64,000 nt of DNA. Origin: Bacteroidota bacterium (GTDB lineage Bacteria > Bacteroidota > Bacteroidia > Cytophagales > Cytophagaceae). Where the stretch lies: assembly GCA_023391415.1 (NCBI GenBank), contig JAEWAY010000012.1, positions 408,816-472,815 on the forward strand, read 5' to 3'. Position numbers and translations under genes: made by a program. The notes beneath the pieces were generated by a model. That model was not told the DNA's origin. It made no database searches and worked only from the letters and a program-made list of their open reading frames with translations. Positions 55,173 to 62,565 of this stretch are shown one piece after another; position 1 is the first letter of the stretch, and every line of letters starts with the position of its first letter.

Positions 55173-55961
55173 ATGTTCAACATGGTAAAAAATCTAACAC
55201 TTGTTTTAAGTAGTTGTTTATTCCTAACCTGGAACGCGTTCGCGCAGACCGGAGAGTTCGAATTCAGGGAAGACTCGTATGATTTCGGCACATTCAATGA
55301 AGGCATACAAGCCGAGCATGAGTTTGTCTTTACCAATACGGGAACCACTCCCATTGTCATCACCAATGTAAGAGCGTCTTGTGGATGCACCACTCCCAAC
55401 TGGACGAAGGATCCCGTTCCTCCGGGCGGTACCGGCGTTATCAAAGCTTCATACAACAGCAAAGGGCGCCCGGGCGTATTTAACAAGAGCATCACCATTA
55501 CATCCAACGCCGTAGAGTCCAACAAGGTCTTGTTTATTAAAGGAGTAGTAAACAAAGAAGAGCCTAAACCAGAATACTCTCCGGAGGAACTGAAAAAATC
55601 GGCTCATCTGAAATTAGACAAAAACGAACATAATTTTGGTAAAATTGAAAGAGGACAGAAAGTCGCGAAGGAGTTTCAGGTAAAAAATACAGGAAAAACA
55701 GCGCTGACCATATCCAAGGCGCAATCAGCCTGCAACTGTATCAAATACACGCTCACTCCGACATCCATCGAACCTGGAAAATCGGGTAAACTGGAACTGG
55801 TCTACAGTCCGTATCAGGATGGAATGAACAGGGATATCGTATCCGTTTCGACCAACGATCTGAACAATCCTTTCGCGCAAATCATTCTGGAAGCCCAAGT
55901 GGTCGACAATCTTTCCAACCAGAGTCCTTTAAAGGAAAACAACGCGGTTCCCTTTAAATAA
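55173..55961 (+). CDS. DUF1573 exported protein with two Ig-like domains
   Basis: The 262-residue protein has a signal peptide (ending NAFAQ) and two tandem DUF1573 Ig-like domains (about 28-130 and 145-245). The repeats are recognisable as DYDFG-/HNFGKI-type strand starts, each with a Cys pair motif: ASCGCTTPNW and SACNCIKYTL. The TNTGTTPIVITNVR segment is the domain hallmark. These domains occur in periplasmic or surface proteins of Bacteroidota; no function is proven. A strong terminator follows. Confidence 0.88.
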   Translation: MFNMVKNLTLVLSSCLFLTWNAFAQTGEFEFREDSYDFGTFNEGIQAEHEFVFTNTGTTPIVITNVRASCGCTTPNWTKDPVPPGGTGVIKASYNSKGRPGVFNKSITITSNAVESNKVLFIKGVVNKEEPKPEYSPEELKKSAHLKLDKNEHNFGKIERGQKVAKEFQVKNTGKTALTISKAQSACNCIKYTLTPTSIEPGKSGKLELVYSPYQDGMNRDIVSVSTNDLNNPFAQIILEAQVVDNLSNQSPLKENNAVPFK

Positions 55962-55978
55962 AACCTGAACTTTATACC

Positions 55979-56008
55979 AAGCCATTCCATTTGGGAATGG
56001 CTTTTTTT
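55979..56008 (+). terminator. Rho-independent terminator after the DUF1573 gene
   Basis: A perfect 10-base stem, AAGCCATTCC (55979-55988) with GGAATGGCTT (55994-56003), a 5-base loop and a continuing T-run to 56008. Confidence 0.88.
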
Positions 56009-56054
56009 ATCTCATCGGAAGCAACTCCGCTTCAACATCGCGGTTAAATACCAT

Positions 56055-57158
56055 ATGAAAATAGGAATACCTAAAGAAATAAAACAAAATGAATACCGGG
56101 TCGCGATTACTCCGGCGGGAGTCGCCGAATTGATCAGCAATGGCCACGCGGTATACATACAACGGGAAGCCGGGTCCGGATCCGGTTTTTCAGATTACGA
56201 TTATCAGCAGAAAGGCGCTCAGATTGTCAACACTTTTGAAGACATTTATGAAATCTGTGAACTTATTGTCAAAGTAAAGGAGCCTCTGCCGGAAGAATAT
56301 AAGCTGATAAAAGAGCGTCACATCCTTTTTTCCTATTTCCATTTCGCGTCATCCATGGAGTTGACGAAGGCCATGAGCGACTCCGGATCAGTATGTATCG
56401 CCTATGAGACAGTAACTAAACCGGACAAGTCTCTCCCCCTACTTACTCCCATGTCGGAAATAGCGGGCCGTATGAGCGTACAGGAAGGCGCCAAATACCT
56501 GGAAAAGCCTATGGGAGGCAAAGGCATACTTCTTGGAGGAGTTCCGGGAGTTCCTCCCGCCAACGTCATCATACTGGGAGGTGGCATTGTCGGAGCCAAC
56601 GCGGCCAAAATGGCGGCCGGTCTCGGCGCCAATGTCGTATTGTTTGACATCAATGTCGACAGGCTTCGTCATTTGGCGGATATTCTTCCATCCAATGTCA
56701 CCACTATATACTCCAACTCCACCAATATCGGAGACCTTTTACCACAAGCCGACCTTATTATCGGGGCGGTCCTCATTCCCGGAGCCAAAGCGCCGGTTCT
56801 GATCTCCGCCGACATGCTCAAATCCATGCGTCCCGGCACCGTGATGATCGATGTGGCCGTAGACCAGGGCGGATGTATCGAGACATGCAAACCAACTACG
56901 CATGAAAATCCAACATTTGTCATCGATGGCGTCGTCCACTACTGTGTAGCCAATATGCCAGGCGCTGTTCCATATAGTTCAACGCTGGCTTTGACCAACG
57001 CTACGTTGCCTTTCATCATCCAACTGGCCAACAAGGGCTGGCGCCAAGCGACATCCGATAATCCGGGCCTGAAGGAAGGTTTGAATATTGTGCATGGCAA
57101 AATCGTACACCAACCATTGGCGGAAAGTCTTGATCTTCCCTATGAAAAAATAGGATAA
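56055..57158 (+). CDS. ald: Alanine dehydrogenase
   Basis: The 367-residue enzyme begins MKIGIPKEIKQNEYRVAITP with substrate-binding Arg15; Lys75 (VKVKEP) and His96 (SYFHFA) are also in place. The NAD site is VIILGGGIVGANAAKMA, and later VMIDVAVDQGGCIET holds the conserved Asp. It interconverts alanine and pyruvate plus ammonium with NAD. Length and motifs are those of the standard bacterial Ald. Its terminator is not obvious, and the HSDR_N gene converges on it 9 bases away. Confidence 0.95.
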   Translation: MKIGIPKEIKQNEYRVAITPAGVAELISNGHAVYIQREAGSGSGFSDYDYQQKGAQIVNTFEDIYEICELIVKVKEPLPEEYKLIKERHILFSYFHFASSMELTKAMSDSGSVCIAYETVTKPDKSLPLLTPMSEIAGRMSVQEGAKYLEKPMGGKGILLGGVPGVPPANVIILGGGIVGANAAKMAAGLGANVVLFDINVDRLRHLADILPSNVTTIYSNSTNIGDLLPQADLIIGAVLIPGAKAPVLISADMLKSMRPGTVMIDVAVDQGGCIETCKPTTHENPTFVIDGVVHYCVANMPGAVPYSSTLALTNATLPFIIQLANKGWRQATSDNPGLKEGLNIVHGKIVHQPLAESLDLPYEKIG

Positions 57159-57167
57159 GAGTAAAAC

Positions 57168-57611
57168 TTATTCAAATACAGGTAGTTGATCCATAAATTC
57201 ATAACTACCTGTATCATGAGCGATACGACAACAAAAATGACTCAGGCCATTGGTGATAACCATATATCGCGCGGCGTAATGAATATTGTACCGGGAAGCC
57301 TGTTCAAATACTTTGTCTGTCAGCGCGTAGTCAGCCGATTTGCATTCTATCAACATGAAAATCCGGCCGCGCCGGTCAAAAACTATAATATCGCTGCGAC
57401 CATTTAATGAATGATACCGTAAGCCCGACTCTACCTTAATCAAGGCCCGGGGATACTTGCAATAGTTAATCAAAAAATGAATAAAATGCTGCCTTACCCA
57501 CTCTTCCGGAGTAAGTACTATATATTTTTTCCGAAGGATATCAAAAATCGCCTTTTTTCCGTTAAGGTCTTTATACCTGAAAGCGACCGGAGGCAGGTTA
57601 AGGCGAATCAT
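57168..57611 (-). CDS. Stand-alone HSDR_N (PD-(D/E)xK-like) domain protein
   Basis: ATG 57611 is chosen over TTG 57617. The 147-residue protein matches the type I restriction R-subunit N-terminal domain. The nuclease core GRSDIIVFDRRGRIFMLIEC followed by Lys-Ser gives the D-x(n)-E-x-K pattern, and WVRQHFIHFLI is the conserved helix. Such short proteins are common and chromosomally conserved in Bacteroidota, so it may not be part of a restriction system. It is transcribed toward ald and away from the AMP nucleosidase gene, 29 bases distant. Confidence 0.83.
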   Translation of the reverse strand: MIRLNLPPVAFRYKDLNGKKAIFDILRKKYIVLTPEEWVRQHFIHFLINYCKYPRALIKVESGLRYHSLNGRSDIIVFDRRGRIFMLIECKSADYALTDKVFEQASRYNIHYAARYMVITNGLSHFCCRIAHDTGSYEFMDQLPVFE

Positions 57612-57625
57612 GCTCAAATTTACAA

Positions 57626-57633
57626 AAGGAGGA
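57626..57633 (+). promoter_or_regulatory. Strong Shine-Dalgarno before the AMP nucleosidase gene
   Basis: AAGGAGGA ends 7 bases before the ATG at 57641. Such a full site is uncommon in Bacteroidota and supports this start. Confidence 0.7.
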
Positions 57634-57640
57634 TAGATAT

Positions 57641-58411
57641 ATGAAGACTAAAGCGGAAATTGTATTGGACTGGCTACCCAGATATACCGGGACCGCCTTA
57701 AACGAATTCGGCCAATATATTTTATTGACCAATTTTATCAATTACGTGGAAATGTTCGCCGAGCGCTTTGAAGTGGAAATCAAAGGACATGGAAAGCCTA
57801 TGCAAACCGCGACCGCGCATAATATAACAATTATTAATTTTGGTATGGGAAGCGCCATGGCCGCCACCGCGATGGACCTGTTGAGCGCTATTATGCCCAA
57901 AGCCGCTCTTTTCCTTGGTAAATGCGGCGGTCTCAAAAAAACCAAAGTAGGAGATCTGATACTCCCAATAGCGGCTATCAGGGGCGATGGTACCAGTGAC
58001 GACTATCTTCCACCGGAAATCCCCGCCTTGCCTTCTTTCCGCTTACAAAGATCTGTTTCGTCTACGATCAAAAAATATGAACTGGATTATTGGACCGGTA
58101 CGATTTATACCACCAATCGCCGGGTATGGGAACATGATGATAACTTTAAGGAGTACCTCAGGGATATCCGGGCTATGGGCATCGACATGGAAACCGCGAC
58201 AATTTTTGTTGTTGGCTTCGCCAACAGCATTCCTCATGGAGCATTGCTTCTGGTATCCGACAATCCGATGGATCCGGAGGGTGTAAAGACTTCTCGAAGC
58301 GATAAGGAAGTAACCTCAAAATATGCCAAAAAACATCTGGAAATAGGCATCGACTCCCTGTTGGAATTAATAAATTCCGGTGAATCTGTCAAACATCTGA
58401 TATTTGAGTAA
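57641..58411 (+). CDS. amn: AMP nucleosidase
   Basis: A 256-residue member of the nucleoside phosphorylase fold: NFGMGSAMAATAMDLLSA, LFLGKCGGLKK near 90-100, and RAMGIDMETATIFVVGFAN (the ME-T purine/ribose site), with LLVSDNP and its Asp. The short single-domain form is the Bacteroidota type. It hydrolyses AMP to adenine and ribose 5-phosphate, adjusting adenylate pools. It has a full Shine-Dalgarno sequence. Confidence 0.92.
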   Translation: MKTKAEIVLDWLPRYTGTALNEFGQYILLTNFINYVEMFAERFEVEIKGHGKPMQTATAHNITIINFGMGSAMAATAMDLLSAIMPKAALFLGKCGGLKKTKVGDLILPIAAIRGDGTSDDYLPPEIPALPSFRLQRSVSSTIKKYELDYWTGTIYTTNRRVWEHDDNFKEYLRDIRAMGIDMETATIFVVGFANSIPHGALLLVSDNPMDPEGVKTSRSDKEVTSKYAKKHLEIGIDSLLELINSGESVKHLIFE

Positions 58412-58436
58412 CAAACTCAAATACTAGGAACTAAAA

Positions 58437-58467
58437 AAGCCCTTCACCATAAAACGGAGAAGGGCTT
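58437..58467 (-). terminator. Terminator of tRNA-Lys
   Basis: AAGCCCTTC (58437-58445) pairs with GAAGGGCTT (58459-58467); on the minus strand the stem is followed by a T-run (A-run at 58433-58438 on plus), directly downstream of the tRNA. Confidence 0.8.
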
Positions 58468-58471
58468 CATG

Positions 58472-58544
58472 TGACTCCTCTGGGGCTCGAACCCAGGACC
58501 CCATCCTTAAAAGGGATGTGCTCTACCTACTGAGCTAAGAAGTC
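58472..58544 (-). tRNA. tRNA-Lys (anticodon TTT)
   Basis: Read on the minus strand, the 73-base gene folds as a standard cloverleaf: acceptor GACTTCT with AGGAGTC, D arm GCTC/GAGC, anticodon stem CATCC/GGATG with loop CTTTTAA, and T arm CTGGG/CCCAG with TTCGAGC loop. CCA is not encoded. U34 of this tRNA is a substrate of the MnmA encoded at 10.6-11.7 kb. Confidence 0.96.
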
Positions 58545-58699
58545 GACTTTATGTTAAAGTTTTCCTAAATCGCGGTGCAAAGATAGCAGCTATTTACGTA
58601 AATCCAAATTTTATTCTTTTTTTAGCCTTCTATCCTCTCTAAGAAAAACTTTCTACTATCCCATAATCTTAAAAACAGATTGGGAAAGGAAGCCTTCTA

Positions 58700-58733
58700 A
58701 AAAAGGAAAACGGCTTCGGAATCTCCGAAACCG
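58700..58733 (-). terminator. Terminator of the CAT tRNA
   Basis: CGGCTTCGGA (58711-58720) pairs with TCCGAAACCG (58724-58733) with one internal mismatch; on the minus strand it is followed by T-rich sequence (58700-58710). Confidence 0.7.
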
Positions 58734-58745
58734 CCTTCAGAAGCG

Positions 58746-58819
58746 TGGACCCTGCTGGGCTCGAACCAGCGACCCTCTGATTATGAGTCAGATGCTCTAA
58801 CCGGCTGAGCTAAGGGTCC
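58746..58819 (-). tRNA. tRNA with anticodon CAT (Met elongator or Ile2)
   Basis: On the minus strand, 74 bases fold into a cloverleaf: acceptor GGACCCT with AGGGTCC, anticodon stem TCTGA/TCAGA with loop CTCATAA, T arm GCTGG/CCAGC with TTCGAGC. The anticodon CAT fits elongator Met, or Ile2 if C34 is changed to lysidine. The variable loop and T arm resemble E. coli ileX, so Ile2 is quite possible. CCA is not encoded. Confidence 0.92.
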
Positions 58820-59011
58820 TTTAACCTATTATATTATAAGTCCGGTTAATATTTTTCTATACTTTACATAAAGCCGCTCGCTTTACATAGCCTTGTTGAT
58901 TTGGGAGTGCAATTTTACAATTTAGATTTATATATGACAAGTGTTTCATGATGTTTATAAAAATATTTTTTCAACATCATAAAGCCTGTAACCCTATTAT
59001 GGTAATATTCA

Positions 59012-59188
59012 TTATTTTTCATCCGGATCTATCGGATCTCCACAACAGTTTCCTTCATGCACCTCTTTCAGCCATTGATCATCGCTAATCTCCGGGTATT
59101 CCGGTTCCCGCTGACAGTATACGCATTTACCTGATTCCGTATACCCTTTTCCCTCACATACAGGACATATATATCCACATATTGCCAT
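59012..59188 (-). CDS. Small zinc-ribbon-like Cys-rich protein
   Basis: A short gene of 58 codons from ATG 59188 to TAA 59012. The product has cysteines at 4, 8, 11, 22, 25, 48 and 49. CPVC and CVYC form two knuckles of a probable zinc ribbon, and a CC pair lies near the C-terminus. The C-terminal third is acidic (ISDDQWLKEVHEGNCCGDP). I do not recognise the family. It diverges from the next plus-strand gene within 90 bases. Coding nature is supported by the patterned Cys spacing and absence of stops. Confidence 0.65.
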   Translation of the reverse strand: MAICGYICPVCEGKGYTESGKCVYCQREPEYPEISDDQWLKEVHEGNCCGDPIDPDEK

Positions 59189-59262
59189 ATTACAATAATT
59201 TATTCAATAAAATACCCGAAATGAACGAGCCTATTCTTAAAAATGTTATATATCAAGATAAG

Positions 59263-59269
59263 AAGGAGG
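59263..59269 (+). promoter_or_regulatory. Shine-Dalgarno deciding the start at 59275
   Basis: AAGGAGG sits 5 bases before ATG 59275. Earlier in-frame starts (TTG 59182, ATG 59221) lack such a site, and the first lies inside the divergent Cys-rich gene. Confidence 0.65.
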
Positions 59270-59274
59270 AGATT

Positions 59275-59664
59275 ATGCGAGGCACTATCATAGAACATGG
59301 TCATTATGAGCTTTTAGAAAGCGAAAGAGGCAGAATATTACTAATCCTGAATCAGGTCAATACGTATATATGGAGTTCCGACAAAGCGGTTGAACATCTG
59401 CAACTCACAGAAGGTATGAATGAAAAATCGGGGGACAGGCATTTCCGAACAATGAACAAGGGCCCGTTTTTCATTATTAACAATCAAAACAACACGCTTT
59501 TTAACCGGGTGCCTCATTTATATCTAAAACACCAAAACCATTATGACGAGTTTATCATTCAGGACGGGCTTCCCGATCTGATAGATACCAGGAAGGAAAT
59601 TATCCGGACAAACCGACTTCTACCAGATGAGGAAGTAGAGACATTCGTATTTCAACGATATTAA
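59275..59664 (+). CDS. Hypothetical protein
   Basis: A 129-residue protein started at ATG 59275 because of an AAGGAGG site 5 bases upstream; an upstream ATG 59221 would add 18 residues. The product begins MRGTIIEHGHYELLESERGR and has no signal peptide or membrane segment. It mixes basic and acidic stretches (HLYLKHQNHYDEFIIQDGLP). No family is recognised. Its end overlaps the convergent next gene by 4 bases. Confidence 0.7.
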   Translation: MRGTIIEHGHYELLESERGRILLILNQVNTYIWSSDKAVEHLQLTEGMNEKSGDRHFRTMNKGPFFIINNQNNTLFNRVPHLYLKHQNHYDEFIIQDGLPDLIDTRKEIIRTNRLLPDEEVETFVFQRY

Positions 59665-59948
59665 AGTTCTATAGCCCAAACACATTTTGTAGGAATGGTT
59701 ACTCCCTTCAGGGAGATAAAATCATCATCCGCGCTCCAGATAGTGGTTTCTACAGCCATTAACTGATCTTCGGAAGTCTTAAAGTATAATTTCACCTTAT
59801 GCTTAAATAGATTACCCATCATTTGGGCCTTATTCAAATATATATTTCTCAGACGTACTCTCGAAGGTTCTCCTTCCAGTACGTCTGTTGGAAAAAACTT
59901 TAATCCACTTATTTCCTCTTTAGGCACTATTACTGCTGCTGTCAACAT
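59661..59948 (-). CDS. Hypothetical protein
   Basis: The 95-residue soluble protein starts MLTAAVIVPKEEISGLKFFP and looks beta-rich (VKLYFKTSEDQLMAVETTIW, then SADDDFISLKGV). It has no signal peptide and no motif I can name. It converges on the hypothetical gene at 59275-59664 with a 4-base end overlap. The compact size and clean start suggest a real gene, perhaps lineage-specific. Confidence 0.65.
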   Translation of the reverse strand: MLTAAVIVPKEEISGLKFFPTDVLEGEPSRVRLRNIYLNKAQMMGNLFKHKVKLYFKTSEDQLMAVETTIWSADDDFISLKGVTIPTKCVWAIEL

Positions 59949-60053
59949 AGTTTTTTAGAAATTATTTGTTGAAAATATACGACAAAAAAGCCATTTTAGG
60001 TTTTGTTCGCGTTTTAGTTTTTTTAACATAGCATATAAATACACGAAAAAAAC

Positions 60054-60254
60054 ATGAGTATTTCAATTGATACTGTTCGGGTTGGAAAGAAATATAAACT
60101 TATCAACAATCACGACATTACCGAGTTTCAGGTACTGGAATACCTTTCTTCCAATAATTTTCTAATCAAAGATCTTACCAGTCTGGACATTTATGAATTT
60201 GAGCGTCTGGTACAATTTGGCAAAGGCTCCGATTATTCACTCGAAGAGCTCTGA
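60054..60254 (+). CDS. Small hypothetical protein
   Basis: A 66-residue protein (MSISIDTVRVGKKYKLINNH at the start) of small beta-barrel-like composition: strands VGKKYKLINN, ITEFQVLEYLS, NFLIKDLTS and an acidic end. No known motif. It lies alone between a minus-strand gene and the YceI gene 49 bases downstream. Coding is likely from its sense-like amino-acid composition but not certain. Confidence 0.6.
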   Translation: MSISIDTVRVGKKYKLINNHDITEFQVLEYLSSNNFLIKDLTSLDIYEFERLVQFGKGSDYSLEEL

Positions 60255-60303
60255 TTCGTCAACCAAACGCCCCGGCAACAGGTTTATCGTATAAAGTGGA
60301 CTT

Positions 60304-60837
60304 ATGCGTAAACTATTCTTCTTATTATTCATTTGCGGAACTTCCTCCCTGGTTCAGGCACAAAGGCTACAAACAGAACAAGCCCACGCCGAAGTGAACG
60401 GAAGCGCGCCTGGCACCCCTTATACCGGAAAGTCTGACCAGCTAAAAGGGACGCTCGACATTCAAAGCGGAGAAGTCGACTTCCGGCTACCTCTGAAATC
60501 AATTAAAACAGGTAAGAATAAACGGGACGACCATATGAATGAAGCGCTGGAGACCGACAAATACCCTGAAGCGACCTTCAAAGGGAAAATCACGTCAGGT
60601 TTTGATCCTCAAAAAGAGGAAAAACAAAACCTTACTCTCCATGGCGACTTTACCATTCATGGGGTAACTAAAAACATTGATATAAAAGGAACCGCTCGTC
60701 CTGAGGGAGAAAAAGTAAATTTCAGCGCGGAATGGACGATCGACATTACCGACTACGATATTGAGCCGCCCAAGGTATTGACGGTTAAAGTCAACCCGGA
60801 ACATACCATTACAGTATCAGGTACACTCAACAAGTAA
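60304..60837 (+). CDS. YceI family protein
   Basis: The 177-residue exported protein has a signal peptide (ending VQAQ) and a lipocalin-like YceI domain: GTLDIQSGEVDFRLPLKSIK, HMNEALETDKYPEATFKGKI and LTLHGDFTIHGVTKNIDIKG. The HM-x-x-L-x-x-x-x-YP-x-A-x-F and L-x-G-x-(F/L)-x-(I/L)-x-G-x-(T/V)-K motifs are hallmarks. YceI proteins bind isoprenoid-type lipids in the periplasm. Confidence 0.93.
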   Translation: MRKLFFLLFICGTSSLVQAQRLQTEQAHAEVNGSAPGTPYTGKSDQLKGTLDIQSGEVDFRLPLKSIKTGKNKRDDHMNEALETDKYPEATFKGKITSGFDPQKEEKQNLTLHGDFTIHGVTKNIDIKGTARPEGEKVNFSAEWTIDITDYDIEPPKVLTVKVNPEHTITVSGTLNK

Positions 60838-60856
60838 AACGGCCAAAACCATAAAA

Positions 60857-60887
60857 GGAGAGAATCTATCCATATAAGCTTCTCTCC
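60857..60887 (-). terminator. Weak terminator hairpin between convergent genes
   Basis: GGAGAGAA (60857-60864) pairs with TTCTCTCC (60880-60887), loop 15 bases. On the minus strand it is followed by TTTTATGGTTTT, so it could end the aminotransferase transcript. Confidence 0.5.
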
Positions 60888-60914
60888 TCCTAATGTAATT
60901 TGCAAACACAACCC

Positions 60915-62219
60915 CTAACTTCCCAGATAACGCACAATCGCGTCCCGGAGGTTGGTAAATATTCGTATCAAATCCGCTTCGTTTTCTTCCAGCAGAGTCA
61001 CCCGAAAGCCTTTGAGATCGGAGCAAAAAGAGGAAATCGGCACTACGCAGATACCCGTCGCGCCCAGCAAATAGTATACAAAGCGCTTATCATTGGCTAT
61101 ATCCGGCTCGCCAGTCCATGTTTCCACCATGGCCCTTATTTCAAGATTCTTTATTTCTAGAAACTGATTATCGTTTAATACTCCGTCCCTAAAGATTATG
61201 GTATTATAAAACGCGCCATACGTTTCATTAAACGTAAGTTCCGGTACTTGTCCCAGTATCTCCGCTACGATTTTGCTACGACGACCTATCGCCTCATTCA
61301 CCTCCTTACGATACGGCATATAGCGGGGATCTCCCATAATAAGCGGTATAGCCAACTGAGGCAGCGTGGTCGAGCAAACCTCAATCATTTTGGCATTGTC
61401 CAATACGGAGCAAAAAGCGTTAAACTGAGGATCGGCTGAGCGATTATAATATTCCATCCAGCCACACCGGGATCCCGGCCATGGAAACTCCTTTGAAATT
61501 CCCTTCAGCGCGATACCAGGCACGTCTTCTATGATTTCCGCGAGAGAATAAGCCCGGGCGCCATTGTATGTGATGTTCAAATATATTTCATCACTGATCA
61601 GCATCAGGTTAAACTCTTTCGCGATTTCAACAATCCTCTTCAGATGCTCATATGGATAAACCATACCCGTTGGATTATCCGGGTTTATAATCAAAATACC
61701 AACAATATTGGGATTGTACTTTACCTTGTTATAGAGATCATCCAGATCCGGATACCAGTGATTGTCCGGGTCTAGCTTATAGGTCAGCGGCTCCTGCGAA
61801 GCGTGCGCGGCCTCGGCGGAAGAATGCGTAGAATACGCGGGCGACGGGCCTATTACCCTTGAATTGCGACTAATAAACTGATAAACTTTAGCGATAGCGT
61901 CGCCGAGACCGTTAAAAAAAAGAATGTCATCCGCCGTGATCCGCGCGCCTCCCTTGGCGTTGTTCAGGTCGGCGAGAAATTTTCTCGTTTCCAGAACTCC
62001 TTTGGACGGACAATATCCATACGTCTCGTTTTTCATTACAAGATCCGCGATAATTTCTTTCATCCAGGTCGGTATCCGCTGCTTCTTCTGAATCGGATCG
62101 CCAATATTTTCCATGTAAACCGCCTGACCAGCCTGATGCACCAGATCCGCTTTTTTTACAATTTCCCTTATTTCATAGGTGAGTTCCTTAGACCCATCGC
62201 TTAACAGTTTACTTCTCAT
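60915..62219 (-). CDS. PLP-dependent class I/II aminotransferase
   Basis: The 434-residue enzyme has the fold-type I pattern: YGYCPSKGVLETRKFLADL, the LIINPDNPTGMVYPYEHL block, LISDEIYLNITYNG (with the PLP-binding Asp) and GISKEFPWPGSRCGWMEYY, whose Lys should form the Schiff base. It resembles alanine/aspartate-type aminotransferases of Bacteroidota, with a longer N-terminus. Substrate is not determined. It is single and convergent with the yceI gene. Confidence 0.9.
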   Translation of the reverse strand: MRSKLLSDGSKELTYEIREIVKKADLVHQAGQAVYMENIGDPIQKKQRIPTWMKEIIADLVMKNETYGYCPSKGVLETRKFLADLNNAKGGARITADDILFFNGLGDAIAKVYQFISRNSRVIGPSPAYSTHSSAEAAHASQEPLTYKLDPDNHWYPDLDDLYNKVKYNPNIVGILIINPDNPTGMVYPYEHLKRIVEIAKEFNLMLISDEIYLNITYNGARAYSLAEIIEDVPGIALKGISKEFPWPGSRCGWMEYYNRSADPQFNAFCSVLDNAKMIEVCSTTLPQLAIPLIMGDPRYMPYRKEVNEAIGRRSKIVAEILGQVPELTFNETYGAFYNTIIFRDGVLNDNQFLEIKNLEIRAMVETWTGEPDIANDKRFVYYLLGATGICVVPISSFCSDLKGFRVTLLEENEADLIRIFTNLRDAIVRYLGS

Positions 62220-62272
62220 GTATTGCTATTTCTCCCGCGAAATTAAATAAAATATGATTGCGGATGAGGAGA

Positions 62273-62299
62273 TGGTTTGTTTTTTGAACAAAAAAACCA
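62273..62299 (+). other. A/T-rich inverted repeat upstream of the aminotransferase
   Basis: TGGTTT (62273-62278) plus a T-run faces an A-run plus AACCA (to 62298), giving a stem of about 12 bases with one bulge. It could be a terminator in either direction; no gene ends beside it. Confidence 0.3.
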
Positions 62300-62454
62300 C
62301 TTATGAAATTCAACTATTGAACAAGGAGTTCCAATCAATCTTTTCTTGTACAAATCCATGATGACCAAAGCGCTTGATTTGCTTCGAAAACATAGATTGT
62401 AATCTTCCCTAAAAACAGCTACGATTATTAATGTAGTTTTATAATTTAGTGACA

Positions 62455-62565
62455 ATGAAGAAAAGTAAGTTCAGCGAATTGCAGATCATCAAGATTTTAT
62501 CACAGCAGGAGTCGGGCCAATCGATTTCGGAAATCTGCAGAGAATACAGCATCAGCCGAGACTAA
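62455..62565 (+). pseudogene. Truncated IS3-family transposase OrfA
   Basis: ATG 62455 opens 36 codons starting MKKSKFSELQIIKILSQQES and continuing GQSISEICREYSIS, the helix-turn-helix start of IS3-type OrfA transposases (K-K-S-K-F-S-x-x-Q-I...G-x-S-I-x-E-I-C-R-x-x-x-I-S). The expected next part (TFYxWK) is missing: the frame ends at TAA 62563-62565 where unrelated AT-rich sequence begins. No OrfB follows. It is a 3'-truncated remnant, probably cut when the adjacent integrase module arrived. Confidence 0.75.

Noticed and set aside
57168..57611. A type I restriction system
   Set aside because: Only an HSDR_N-like domain is present; there is no helicase part, no HsdM and no HsdS.
62243..62455. 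70-codon frame on the minus strand
   Set aside because: No recognisable domain; it lies over AT-rich intergenic DNA and the IS3 remnant, and composition is not convincing.
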